DNA from: Maylandia zebra
Lineage: Eukaryota; Chordata; Actinopteri; Cichliformes; Cichlidae
NCBI RefSeq assembly: GCF_041146795.1
Contig: NC_135172.1
Span: 36,999,623 to 37,063,622 of the forward strand
Length of the DNA: 64,000 bases
Reading direction: 5' to 3'
This document shows positions 36,501-49,300 of the stretch, piece after piece. The notes below the pieces were generated by a model. The model had not been told where the DNA came from, did no database searches, and worked only from the letters and a program-made list of their open reading frames with translations. Both the position numbers and the translations under genes were made by a program. How positions within the stretch are numbered: position 1 is the first letter of the stretch; each line of letters begins with the position of its first letter.

Positions 36501-39500
36501 CTTCTCACACTGGGCCATCAGCTCCAGAACAAAGTGATCAGAATCTGGATCCACTTCAGGAACTGTGTCCTCACTCTTGAAGAAGATGAGTGAACAAACA
36601 TAAAAAGGAATTACACTTAAAAAGCTTTGTGTTTGAGGGCAGAAAAATATTTTAATATTAGGAATAAGTGATAAACTGGCTATTTCAATATTATGACTGG
36701 TTGAAATTGTTAGTACCAGTGAGATGTGTTGAAGTTTGTTGGCCAGGTGCTCAACTCCAGCTTGGGCAGTGTGAAGAGTCTTCAAGAGCCAATCCAGTTG
36801 CTCTTTGGCTGCATCACACTTCTGCTGCTGAGTCTGCAGTTGCTGCTCAGACTCCTGCAGGGCCTGCTGGTCACTAATGAAACAGAGAAAGAGCAGAGGC
36901 TATCAGCCAATGTGATAGCTGTTGCATTAAAGTTTTAAATACATGGCTTACCAAATGTATTTTTATTTGCCTCAGTTGCCCTAAATTAACAGCATTTGTA
37001 ATAACCAAAATCATATTTATGCTTGAGTTTTTGTTGTTATCCATGAATATTCAATTTCATGGACAACAATTCGAAAAAATTAGTAAAGCACATTATTATT
37101 TGTGATTAAGATGTCAAATTACTGTTATTTACTTGCATTTCTGGACATAAAAAACATTTTTATGCCCAGTGTGCCGGCTCAAACCTTTGTATAAGTTACA
37201 CAGAATAAGTTATAAATTATATTTATCTGACTAAATATAATTTTTAGTTCTTGTAGTTCTGTAGTTCTTGACAGATTTCTAAAATATTTGTGTTTTCTTG
37301 TTTTTATCACAAGAGTAATAATAGATTTCAACCATTGTCAAGCAGATGTCTATACTTCACCTGGGGTGTTTAGCCTGTCTAAAATATTTCATCTCCTCAA
37401 ACTGTTGGCTCAGAAGCTCCTTCTCTTCCTTCAGCTGCAGCAGGACTTTCTCATTCTCTTCCTTCAGTTTCAGCAGATGCTGGTGTGTCTCCTCCTGAGA
37501 GTTAAAGCACTCCAGTATCTCCTACACAAACACAAAATGGATGAAAAAAAGAATAACAGCAACTACACGGTGTGTACTAGAATCAGTGGGAACATTTATA
37601 CCTGTGTGTCTGTGACACCTGTGGTCTCGCTGATGCGCCTGAAGGCCTCCTCAAAAGTAGAAATTTTTTTCAAATCTTCTTCTTCCATCCTGGTGATGAT
37701 GTGCTGGGCCTCACCGCTTAGTTTTTCTGGCAGAGTTATCTGATCCTGCAGGTATTAATCATTCCAAATGTAAATGACTCTTCTTCCCTTATTATTATTT
37801 TACCAAAGAATAGGGAGGCCTTCACTGTGGATTAGGTTTAGGCTGCTCTGCTTTAGCTTTCTTTCCTTGTGAAAATCTCCAGTTATTCGCATCCATACAT
37901 TTAATACCCCACTGATATAATTACGGCTATACATTTCTTGGTAAGTAAAATTCAATACATACATAATGTGTCACCTTATGTCTCTCACCCTTATATCGAC
38001 TTTTTCAGCCTGGGCCTTGCATTCCTTAACCTTTTTCCTGTAACTTGCTATTATACACGCCCTCTCCTTACTGTCCTTGTAAAGCAGCTCCTCCCGCTTC
38101 TGCAACTCATCCTGCAAAGAACAAGAAGAATGGCTGAAAAACTTGTTTCAGTTCACTTAAACTAAATGGAGACAGTGAAACAAACAGATTGTTAGTATGA
38201 CAGAATCGTATTATTACCTATAATATAGACCAGAAGGAGGTGTCTGAGATAAGTGTGGACAGACATGTTATCCTCAATCATTTCATTTTACCTTCACAAG
38301 ATAAGATAAGGTAAGGCAAGGCTAGTGTATTAGTGTTTCCAAGTTATAACTCCTAATTTATAATTCCAGCACATCGTCTGACTTATGATAGCAATAGGGA
38401 GTGGATTCTAATTCTTACACTGTATCTTGAAACATTTATGCTTTTAACTCATCACACAGGATATATCTTATAGGTCACCTTAGTAGCTTCTTTGGAGAGC
38501 TGTTGGTCATTATTCATGATCTGCAGCCTATTCATCTCCTCTCTTTGCTTCAGGATTTCTGCTTCCAGACAGTCCAACTGGCCCTTGTAAGTGAGACTCT
38601 CCTCCTGAGGCGGTGAAGGTGGAAAAGTGAGTGAACATGAAATAAACAGAATCAGAAATAAGGTTGTCCATGTGAGAGAAATAAAGTATTTAGATTACCT
38701 GACTGTGATCAAGGAATTAAAACCAAATCAAGACAAAATGTGCACTAACACAAAATTTAATTTAAATAATATTTTAATCATATAATCCTTACGATTTTCA
38801 ACAGTCAGGTCCCATTGATGCTGTTATTTATTGCTAACATTGTATTTAAATTAGGAACTTATCGATTGACATCCTGTAATTACCTTTCTATTTTGTAGTT
38901 TTTGATGGGTTATTTTTTTTCAGCAGGTTTAAAAATTCCTGACCTGGATTTAAAATCTCCACCTGTGTATGTAACAGTGTGTTTGTTTGCACTATAAACA
39001 GACAGATCACTTGCTCTATTTCTGTCAAAGGGGCTTTTGATGGTGTGGCAGCAGTTATATATACCGTACTTGCTCTTACAGTAGCAATTAAACCACACAT
39101 AAAAAAAAATGGGAAAAAAAACCTTAAATGTAAATAAATTTGACTGGTTTCCTTGGAAAACAGGAATCAAGAACTAGTATGTCAATTGAAGAATAAACAG
39201 GGACAAAAAGTACAGTATCAAACAGAGTCCCATATAACAGTCAACCAAGCGCAGAGTACAGCGAAGATGTACTATTTTCTGCAAAACTGCCAAACAGCAA
39301 TAAATAATAGACTCTGTACAAAACACTGCTCATGTTCGAGTGCTTCCACTTGCATGCAGGCATCTGCTAATGCATAATGGAGAGTTAACAGCTAGCGTGA
39401 ATAGCAAAATAATCACTACAAATTTACTGATATTTCAAAAATATCTGAGACAAACCATTATAGGACAATTAACAAATTCTCTAACAAAAATCACATCAAA

Positions 39501-42070
39501 TGAAGATAAGTTTAAGCGTAACAAAACATTTTCTCACATGCTGGACTTACATGTAAGTGATTTTTGAATTTCAGATAGTTAACCATGATGTTCTTAGCTT
39601 CCATGCATTTAAACTGGGTTTTCTCCAGATCATTCTCCAGAGTCCGCAGTTTCTAAACATAAACACAAATCATTGGTCATCGTCATCTATGATCTGTCAT
39701 TTTGCTCAAGTCTGCAAATGAGCACAACAAACAACAAAAAGTAATCCCAAGAAAATTTGATTTTTTTGGGGGGTCAGAGAGGTAATTACCATGGCATCGT
39801 CCTTTTTTTTCCGAGTGCGAGCATCAGAGGATACTTTACTGCTGCTGCTCTCTGATTTCAGCCTCTGGTACTCCATCTTCAACTGATTGAGGCGACGCTG
39901 GTAGACCTCATTTGTGTGTTTTACAGCATTGATACACTTCCTCTTGAACAGCACTCCTTCATTTAGCATTTCATTTACCTCCTGAAAAACATGCAGGCGT
40001 TTGTGAGGAATGCAGTACAGTCAATAAAACATACAATAAAACTATATTTACTGACACTGTATACAGTAATGAAAAAGAAAGTTTTCACGGGGTTGTGAAA
40101 AACTATGTACACCGCTTTCTAGTGGAATTAAGTGGATGAGTAATTACACACTTGATTAACTGATCATCAACAAGTGTGATCACCTGTATATAAACACATT
40201 TTGCCAGTTTGCTGGTCCAGCAATCATCCTAGGAGTAGATGCAAATGAATTCTGAGGTCAGGCTGTGCATTGGTCAGAAAATAGCAAAAAGACATTAACC
40301 TAATTCTGCTAAAGGATTCAAGGCTTCTTTATTGTCATTCGCATCACATGTTTACATAAGGTGGAACGAAATTACGTGCACACGGTCCCGGAGCGAATGA
40401 AACAGAATAAGAAGAAACAATAAGAAGTAATAGGTAGTACAAATAAATGGAGTGCAACAACCTGAGTAATATAAATGCAAGTATTAAAGTAATACAAATA
40501 AAATAAATAGAGTACAACAACCTGAGTACCAGTATGGAGTATAGATATAGCAGCAAACGGGCATTATGTAAAGGTGTACTTAGTTTATAGAAATCAGTAG
40601 ACTGCTGTGAAAACTTTCTTCTATTTAATATAAAATAGGAAATCCCATCTTATTACACTTTGTTTTTTCATGATGTGTATACTGACTTCCTCTCACCTTC
40701 ACTGTGCTGTTGCAGAAGGCCTTCCCCTCCATATCTCTGTTTTTAAAGGCCACTTTGATTATATGTTCATCAGGCTAAGAGGAAAGACAAGACAATGACT
40801 GAGACACATTTGATCTGGATGACTCCTTGTGGGGAGTGCAAAGCATTTTTTAAAATCTCTTGTCTCTGTGTCTTTTATTTTGATGAGTTTTAGTTTATTA
40901 AAACACTGCACTTCAGGACACTTTTTTCTAATGTTTGACCCAGTAGAAATGATTTTTTACAAGTGCAGATTAACCTGTATTTTGCTGCCAAAGCCGTGCC
41001 CAGGTGCAAGTCACTACTAGCTATACAGACTGACATAAATTAAAAGCAATAAAGCATAAAGAAAAGCAAATGAAGCAAAAAATAAACACTGAGAAACCAC
41101 TTCTAATTAGTTGTGGTATGTGTGAGATTCCTAATTTCCCTAATGTCAGGTGTTGCTCAAAAGAGATGTACCAATCTATGGATCTAGGGTTAAAACTTTC
41201 CTTCTTGATAAAGTTTATAGTTAAGACCCTGGACCCTCCCTCAGTTACCCTGCAATAGGCTTAGAGTGTTTCTTCTTCACTTACCTCCCCTCACAATCAA
41301 GTGGCAGTGGCAGAACCACAATCCCTCCTTTAGCCTGGCTCTGCTGGAGGTTTCTTCCTGTTAAAAGGAGTTTTTTCCTTGCTATTGTCACCAAGCACTT
41401 GCTCGTAGGGAGTCGTTTGCTTGTTAGAGTTTTATCTGTATTATTTTAGGGTCGTTAGTTTGCAATATAAAGTGCCTTAAGGCAACTGTTTTCGTGATGT
41501 GGTGCAATATAAATAAAACTAAATTGAAATAAAATGTGCCCAACCTTGATCTGTAACCTTTATTATTTCAGTAAGTTGGATTTATCCAAATTTCAGACCA
41601 CTTCCCCACAATTAAAAACATGTTTCATGTTTAGTTTGTTGTGATCTGATCGCCTTACTTACAGCCTTAGTTTCTGCCAGCTGTTTACGCAGATTCTCGT
41701 TCTCCTGCCTCAGCTGACGGATGAACTCTTTTTGCTTCCTGGTGGTGGCCTCAGTCCTCTCATAACGTAATGTTTTTTCGCCCTCTAGTGGACAAATATA
41801 ATACTGCATGGAAATAGGCGATCCATAACTTTATACTTAATAGCTCGCTTATTTTATTCGACTTAATTATATGAATTATAAAGCATTAAGAATTCATGTA
41901 TATTCATTCACGCTAAATATGGCAGTTAGCTGGCTGATTCCAGCTAACCCATGCCTACTAGCATGAAATTAAATCAAGGCACCCACTGCATTTCAAACAA
42001 ACATACCAAGAAATTTGATTTTACGCTGAAGCTCCAGTTTCTGATCAGATATGCTGCCACTGACCGCCAT
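33529..42070 (-). CDS. odad3: Outer dynein arm docking complex subunit 3 (CCDC151)
   Basis: Coiled-coil protein of the docking complex that anchors outer dynein arms to ciliary doublet microtubules, with ODAD1, ODAD2 and ODAD4 in vertebrates. Exons: 42007-42070, 41663-41784, 40697-40774, 39790-39981, 39551-39652, 38479-38604, 37989-38111, 37602-37745, 37361-37521, 36717-36873, 36426-36575, 33739-33826, 33529-33662. Phases close exactly, giving 546 aa (human about 595). Nearly the whole protein is Glu/Lys/Gln-rich heptad-like helix. Family landmarks are KIKFLEGEK near residue 20, VEHLANKLQHISL near residue 415, and a basic C-terminus (ITREALKLQSQLIIDSH) matching the human tail TRASLKIRSQKLIESH. 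It lacks the basic N-terminal extension of the human protein. The upstream X-box suggests RFX/FOXJ1-type ciliary regulation. Confidence 0.92.
35031..35193. mobile_element. piggyBac-like miniature element (TTAA-flanked)
   Basis: Both ends carry TTAA followed by inverted CCCTCTC: TTAACCCTCTCAGG at the left and CCTGGAGAGGGTTAA at the right. The TTAA duplication plus CCCTCT ends match a common fish piggyBac-type non-autonomous family. It is about 155 bp without the duplications and has no coding capacity. It lies in the large odad3 intron between exons 11 and 12. Confidence 0.65.
35899..35906. repeat. Left 8-bp target-site duplication of hAT element
   Basis: CTCAGGAC, repeated exactly at 36373-36380 on the other side of the element. 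Confidence 0.85.
35907..36372. mobile_element. Non-autonomous hAT-type DNA transposon
   Basis: A 466-bp element with 15-bp terminal inverted repeats (left CAATGTTCCCTCTAA, right complement CAATGTTTCCTCTAA, one mismatch). Perfect 8-bp duplications (CTCAGGAC) flank it. Eight-base duplications with CA...TG ends define hAT insertions. No transposase frame is present. It sits in odad3 intron 11, only 45 bp downstream of the exon 11 splice donor. Confidence 0.9.
36373..36380. repeat. Right 8-bp target-site duplication of hAT element
   Basis: Exact CTCAGGAC copy immediately after the right terminal inverted repeat. Confidence 0.85.
40060..40265. mobile_element. Possible DNA-transposon end fragment
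   Basis: The stretch with GTGAAAAACTATGTACACC, CTGATCATCAACAAGTGTGA and TTTGCCAGTTTGCTGGTC blocks resembles the 5' part of a repeated fish DNA transposon, as I remember it. It has no coding content and no clear ends, and it lies in odad3 intron 3. Confidence 0.35.
40317..40555. repeat. Dispersed repeat with an internal near-duplication
   Basis: Begins TTCAAGGCTTCTTTATTGTC, a block often seen at ends of fish LINE-derived repeats. It contains two imperfect copies of an 'acaaataaa...gtgcaacaacctgagta' unit at about 40440-40475 and 40495-40530. It is intronic in odad3 and non-coding. Confidence 0.4.
41285..41530 (+). repeat. Dispersed fish repeat with TTGAA-type tail
   Basis: The blocks GGCTCTGCTGGAGGTTTCTT, CTTGCTATTGTCACCAAGCA and GCAATATAAATAAAACTAAA followed by TTGAAAT resemble a very widespread teleost repeat. 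Its 3' tail is made of TTGAA units. It is non-coding and inserted in odad3 intron 2. The superfamily is not certain. Confidence 0.5.
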
Positions 42071-42158
42071 TTTTGTGAGTTAGCACAGAGTGCGCAAAGG
42101 AGAAATTATCCCGTATTTCGTTTTAGCTTGAGCTAACCGCAATGTTTTACGTGCACAC

Positions 42159-42171
42159 GTTGCCTAGCAAC
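42159..42171. promoter_or_regulatory. RFX X-box motif upstream of odad3
   Basis: GTTGCCTAGCAAC is an imperfect palindrome with both RFX half-sites (GTTGCC and AGCAAC, one-base spacer). It lies 89 bp upstream of the odad3 ATG. RFX factors binding X-boxes near start sites are the established regulators of motile-cilia genes, often with FOXJ1. The match is direct; function is inferred. Confidence 0.75.
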
Positions 42172-42641
42172 ATGTACATTTATAACGGGACTGAAAGTTA
42201 GGGATCTTTCGAGCATTCCTTTTTTTAAAAGCTGTATTTTCTGTCTCAAAAGCCCACAAGTCTAGTAGAATTATTACACTTTCACAATTATTCTAATTAT
42301 AATAATGTACGTTGTATGGGCTGCTGTACCTCAGAATGAATGCTGAGATTTAACGGCTTGACGGCCGTCGTAGAGACGGTTCTCAACTTGTTCCCTGTAG
42401 AACCCTGTTATAGTGTAGTAGTTTTTACCAAGATAAAGATATTTACAAAAATAAAATTATTTTGTATATGCTATTTCATTTTATGTAAATATTACTGTTA
42501 TTTGCCAACATTATCAAGCAGCACCATATAGTAATGGACAGCTGGACTGAGTAAATCAGTCATAATGATAATCCAATGATAAAGAAAAGCTTAAAGAAAC
42601 CAACAAAACACTAAAAACAAAAAAGGATGTCAAAACCAACA

Positions 42642-42647
42642 TTTATT
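42642..42647 (-). terminator. Candidate slc44a2 poly(A) signal
   Basis: AATAAA on the minus strand followed by a GT-rich stretch (GTTGGTTTTG). It is one of two candidates in this 3' UTR. Confidence 0.35.
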
Positions 42648-43255
42648 AGTTGAATACAAAAGAAAAGACAATGTAAACATTTTACAAAGTCAAAATTCAC
42701 ACAGTATGAACATGTTTCATTTTCAGTGGCATGTATGACACAAAAAAGAATAAAGACAAAGCTATTAAAATATTGAGTCTATATCCAGGTTAAACCACTT
42801 GGGTCATTTGTAATCTCTTAAGGCTTTGGTTATCATACTAAGATTTAATCACTTGCAGTTAAGGAATTTTGCTTTGGTGAGTTAATTTTTAAACAGTGCA
42901 ATATGCTTAGTTAAACTAATAAAGCACAGCTTTATTCAATCTGCCTTAAACTGTACCCACTGAAACTTCCATATAGACATAAAATCCAAATATACAATGA
43001 AACAGAAAGCAATAGCTCTTAAGGCAACAGGGCTTATCATCTGTAACTCCAGCTCACATTTTCCTTCTGTAATAAATCTCAACCTGTGCATGGAGGTAAA
43101 GAGAGATAATTAAGAGTTTGTCACAAAATACAAAACAAAGAGTAATATTATAAAACCAATATAAATGAATCCGATTTGACAGTTAGATACAAATACACTG
43201 TTTATGTACAAATGAAATGGCACTGTAATTCCTCCTTTTGTTCTTTTAACTTGAG

Positions 43256-43280
43256 ACACACACACACACACACACACACA
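43256..43280. repeat. (CA)n microsatellite in slc44a2 3' UTR
   Basis: About 12 CA units, read as (TG)n in the mRNA, starting about 30 bases after the distal stop codon. Confidence 0.9.
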
Positions 43281-43311
43281 GAAAAATACACCCATGAATA
43301 CAAACTGAGGC

Positions 43312-46300
43312 TTAGTCCATTGATTTGTAATCTTCATTAGACTTCTTGAGGAGTGTGAGCAGGTCCTGTGACATGAAATACGGCCTCTCCTGTGATCCAT
43401 CATTGCGCTCCAGGTCCTCCACTGCAACATGGACAAGAGAGAGTTGAAGAACAATTTTCTCACACACACCAACACAGATCTGTAATCTATCTTTCTTTTA
43501 TTTATGCATCGTCTATCTGCCGCCAGTTTTATCTTACAGCCCCCTAAGGTGTACTTAAGTAAATTGCTTTGAGTATTATCTAAATAGGTGGGGGGGGGAT
43601 CCTTTAAATACTCCTAAAAAACCCTGAATGACATGACTAAAAGGAAAAAAGGGGAAAAGGCACATTTAGGTTACAATGTATCGTTTATTTTAATGACTTT
43701 TCTCATTCCTTTCTTCATGTACCTCATCATGTATCTCTTAGTTCAAACTGTTCACAAGTAACTTCCACACAAAATTCAATAGCATGTGATTAAGGGTCAC
43801 AATGTATACACGATGCCACTTCTTTTAAGGGCTCACAAGCTATAAATGGGAAACAATTGTGAAGAAAATGCTCTTAATAACAAAGAGAGAGATATTCTGA
43901 TTTAAGTATCTAAAGCCCAACTGTAGATTTATTCAAGTGATAATTATTTTAAGAAGGAAGAAGAAGAGAAATTTATACAGACTGATTTTGGCATGTAAAA
44001 TTTGTTGTTGTGTGCTTTAAAGGTGCTTTAAATCATTGCCAGGGATTTATTTCACATGAAAACTCACCTGCTTCAAAACACCAACCAAACTTGAAATTCT
44101 GAACTACTACGATTAAAATACAATCACCTTTAATCAAGATTGACACGCAGTGATGACGGAATGTCATCAGAAAATTTAGTGGAAAAACGACTTAGATTTT
44201 TCACAAAGTGACAAGAAAAAGGTACAAAAGCATCCAGAGACTTAAGATGTTAGTTAGCATTCAGAAGGTCATGTCAGTACCATGCAGTGCTTAAAGAGAG
44301 AGAGATTTAAGGGGAGGGACAGAGCAAGGCAGGAGGCATCAGTAAACAAACTGGGGGGTTCGTAGAGTCCGAGAGGTCACGATGGCTTCATCATGGCGAC
44401 ACAATCACAGCACTTACGTCAGTCCAAAATACCAAGGCAAGTAGGTGGAAAGACAATATATGGAACCCCTCTCTGCAAGGATCTCCACTTGACTGAAGCC
44501 AAAAAATACATAACAGATGTACACTACTGTATATGTACAAGTTCCATAGGGGAAAAAATCCAATATTCATACAGTATATCAAATATGTCTGTTAACATTT
44601 TGGCGTCAGCTGGTATTATTGTAAACAGTGAAAGAGATTTGATTGAGATGTGTTTGTTCTGACTGTAAACACGGTACTTAAGTGTATCTGTAGTGCATTT
44701 GTTAACAGCATTAAGACAACAAATATTAGTGACAGTAATCAGGCACAGGTTCAGCACTCACGATGTTCAACAGATCTTCACGATATAAAAACCAACACTG
44801 TTCTAAAACCAACACAAAGAGCGTTTTGTTTTTTTTCAAGCTACAGAGATGCACTGGGCTTTTGACCTGCTTCAAACCTTCAACCCTCTCCAGGTGGACA
44901 TCCCTCCTATACTCACATAGCAAAGCAATCTGAAACTTTAGCTTGTTGTATGGCATACATTTAACAGGTCCATATCACAAAGGTATAGTTGCACATCTTT
45001 CATTCTTTATGCTCTATGAGATTTTCTGAGCCTCAGGTGCTTTGCAACATCTACTCCTGTGGTCCAGATGAAGGTTTTTCTTCCTTAGTCTCCTCTTTTT
45101 TCTCATTCTTTTCACCAGTCTCCTCTTTCTCTGCCTCCACAGGTGCAGCGGACACCTCCTCCACCTTTTCCTCCGTTTTCAACTCCTGCTTTTCTGACAT
45201 CTCTTTCACTTCTGGTTCTTCTTTCCTTTCAGTCTCATCTTCCAGACTGATCTTTTGTTCCTCCGTCTTCTCCTCTTTTGACTCGTCAGCATCTATCTTT
45301 GATTGCAAAGCCTGCTCCTCCTCATTTTCCCCCTTCAGCTTTGTCTGTTCTTTCAGCTGTATTTCTCCATCCTGCTGCTGAAGAGGTGTTTCCTCCTCCA
45401 CTTTAACTTCGTCCACTTGTTTCGCAGCATCCGCCTGCTCAACACCATTGCGATCTTCCTCCACCGGCTTTGATTTGGAAAGGATATCATGCAGCTCAGG
45501 GGACATGAAGTAAGGCCTTTCAGAAGAGCCGTCATTTCTTTCCAAGTCCTCACCTTATAAGTGCATGGGTATGTTGTGTTTTTGAATGGGTTAATGGAAA
45601 ATTAAGGGAAAATGAAAAGGTGAAAGAAAGGAATGTGTAGGGTTTAAAGTAAAGTGAAATTAATAGGAAAAATGAGACAAAGAGAAGAAAGGTCAGAAAA
45701 CCGTTAGGAAGAAGACGAAACCAGCAGCTCACATTTAGACAGCTGTTTGTAAAAAAGGAAGAGAGGAAATGTGGATATTTGGCAAAAATTACTCACAGAA
45801 GCAGAGGAAAAGTGTGTCCACACACATAGCATACACACTGAAGAAGCCATGGGCGATGAGGTAGGATCCCACTACCACTGTCTAACAGGAGAAAGTCACA
45901 CATGTCATTAAATGGCCACAGACAAACTGAAGACTAACACCAAACCTTATTAATATAATTGTGCCTACCAGTATTGGGACCCAATAGTAGTTGAGAGATG
46001 GAGCAGCCTGCTCTACAGCTTTGATTCTTCCGGAGAAGAAGAAGAAAGAGAAAATCCCTATGCAGGAAAAAGGTGAATTAGTAGATCTACACTAGAAAGG
46101 CAGATTTTTCTCTCTGCAGTTGGATCTAAAAATAAAATAAAAAAAACCTCTCTTACCAACAATGCCAACAATAAGGAGCTTCCCAAGGAACAGCAGGAAG
46201 TCGGTCACTTTATCTAAAACAGCCACCCTGTGCAGAATATGAGAGAGTGTTGAATTAAAACACGCTAAGAATAGCAAATAGTGAATAAAATATGAATATG

Positions 46301-49300
46301 AATGAAATCTCACCGAATAATGTTTCTCATGAGAAGGAAAAAGGCATCTCGAGCTGCAGTGCAGAAGTTTTTTCCATAGATTGCAATCTAGAGGAAAAAA
46401 ATTTAAAAAGACGATCGTGAAGCGCTTTAACGGTTGAGACGGTCTGTCAGGCCGCTGTGTCCAGTTACAGGAACTCACCATGATGTACGCATTTCTGTTC
46501 AGGAACTTGATACATTTCTCCAGACACCAGAAGCAGCACTTCAAGCAGCTTAGCAGAAACTTAGCAAATTTGTTTTGAGCACCTTAGAAGCAGGAACAGT
46601 TTATGATAACATAAGAATCAAGTACTTTACATGCAAAACTTGCAGTTTGCATGTATATTTAACAGTCTGTATCAACAACGTAAATGCATATAAACACAGA
46701 GTTTAATTATAAGACAATAAACAGAGACCAAAAGGCAAATGTAACATGTTATAGCTCACCTTTTAACTTGTGATCCAGATACTCCAGAAGGACCCTGATA
46801 ACTTGGACTAAAGACAGGATGAGAGAGCCAAAAGCCAGAGAGCCTGTGTGGTATCTAATCAGCACAAGGAAACAGAGGCTAGTTGTGAGCATCAGTCATT
46901 CTATCTTAGGGTAACAAAAGTTTAAACATTTTGGAGAAAACTTCCTGTCAGCGTTGTAGATATCTTACCATGTAAGCCTTTCAAGCTGCGCTAAAACAAT
47001 TCTACAAATAAAAAAAACTGTTATTATTAAAAATGTATTTTCTAACCTTAGGGCCCTTCCAAGAGAGGAGAAGATGGGGTAGGCAGGGATATCCTCAGGC
47101 TTCTTGAAGGCCCAGTAATATGATGCAAATGCACCCGACAGAGTGACTTGGCCCAAGGCCGTCACAAAGTTTGCACACCAAAAGAAAAGGAAGACGTTGT
47201 AGAACTGAAAGAGGATGAGGTATTTATGGTAGAGAGTCTCACCACCATAAAAAGCAAACAGGCACTCTGCATCTGGACACACAAGTGATGCATTGGAGGA
47301 GTTGAATGTCTTTGAACAAGAGAAAGAGAGAGAAGGGGCATATTGTAAGACATCTTTCGTTCTGTGATCTATGCTGCTGTGCAGGTAAACAGGTGCTTGT
47401 TTACAACCAATAACTTTGCCACCTTGCCACCTACAATATCTTTAGCAGGCTAATTTAACAGAACAGTGACATTTAGAAGCATACCTTGGGGTTACAGGTC
47501 TCTCGTGAGAATGGGCAGACAGAGGTGTTGAAAACTTTGTACACCTGCTCATTAGAGGTGGATAAGAAGCTGTTCAGACATGTCAAGGAGAAGAATGCAA
47601 AGTACATCCTTGCTTAAAAGTCATGCTATACCTGCTACCGTGATGAAAGGAGACAATTAGGTTCGGATTATCTTTGATTATCATAGACAACTGAAAGGAT
47701 ACACTGCAGTAATGGCCCAGTAAGCGATCACCACAGCCAGAAGGGCAAAGGTCAGCAGTGGGTAGAACAGCGATGACATAACGTGGCCAACAGCTCTGAC
47801 AAAGAAAATGGTATACTTTTTTTTTTAAAAACGTCATGTCAAAATTCACACAAAATTTGTTAAATGTGTCCAACACATTTTTTTTAATACATTTGTTCTA
47901 AGAGTGCAATACTGTATAGCAGGAGAGGTAAAGCTGATTTACAATGATGTTTTATTGCTAAGGAAACAAATGCAATTAATCTTTTAGCACCAGCAATGAT
48001 TACAGCATTAACATATTATTGCCTAACACTTGCTGGGACAGAAATAGTTCATGCACATCTTATGAATGCATGTGCAATAGTCCACTGAGCTACATTTGGT
48101 CTTCGGGTTTGTCATACAGGAAATATCTGATTCTTAAGAAGTGACGTACTCTGCTACTTTTACCCACTGGTGGTTAATTTTGTCTGTTTTATCTCAGCTG
48201 TTTAACACTAGACAGGCGTACTCTAACATAACAGCTGGCAATTAAATTAATAAAACTCCATCTGATTTCTAGTCATGCCAGGCTAGAGACGAGATGTGCA
48301 ACATTAAAGCTGCATACCATAAGATCAAAACAGCGAGGGATAATTCTCATCTGATCTACTGCTAACTTTTTAAATATGTGAGCACATCTGGTTACTTTTT
48401 AATTTTAACCAGGAGAACAGACCAGGGAGATCCTGGTGTAAATCACATTTCACACTGACCTGCTGGCCTCTTTGATGAGGGCAATGGCAATCATTATTCT
48501 CTTCCTGAGGAAGATGAGTAGCAGGATGATAATGAACTCCACAATAGCCAGGATAATCACTGCGAACAGAACACAACAGATTAATGGGATTTGTCAACTC
48601 TTCATCCACAGACATGCTAAACAATGAAAGTGTGTCTGTGCTTACTGAAAGCCAGCCAGGTCTGCCTGATCTGCAGGTAGACAGAGAAGTCCGTTTGCAG
48701 GCCCAGGTCACGGATGGTGACATCAGCACCAGGCTCACCCTTCAAGCTGGCAAACTCCATGTAACAGTGGAAAATGCCTAAAAATGGACAAGTTAATTGG
48801 CTGACCTTTTTTTCAGTCAGAACAATCTTTAACTTTGTCAGAAGCTAAGGACTTACCATAACCAATGACTAGGATAACCAAAATAATCATGATCCAGACC
48901 ATGATGCCAGCCAAGAATCGCAGCAGGACGATGAAAATCAAGCTGACGACCATGGCTATCACCAGACCGCTGGACACATATTATGGTTAATGACTTGGTG
49001 ATGAAGGTGTTCTGTCTATATATTCTGGTTTTATATCCTAATTTATAAGTTATGTAGTTCTGTGATTGAACATTTAGTCTATTACTGTGATAGCAGAGAG
49101 TAGGGAGACTTACAGTAATATCCAATGCCAAGAATGAGTGTAGTCCTCAAAGATTCTCATGGCAACCTGACGAGCTTCCACAGCTATATTTGACTTCCTG
49201 TAACAAAATGAAATGAGTCTAAAAACATGACCAATTATATCCTTAAACATTTAACTGTCATATTAGAAATATTATGTTTATTAGAGAACGGATGCTTAAA

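Larger units (their letters stand above)
42180..43311 (-). other. slc44a2 3' UTR and odad3-slc44a2 intergenic gap
   Basis: This follows the distal slc44a2 stop codon. AATAAA candidates on the minus strand are at 42931-42936 and 42642-42647. A TG/CA microsatellite at 43256-43280 lies about 30 bases after the stop. No other gene is seen. The remaining about 450 bp separate it from the odad3 start region. Confidence 0.4.
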
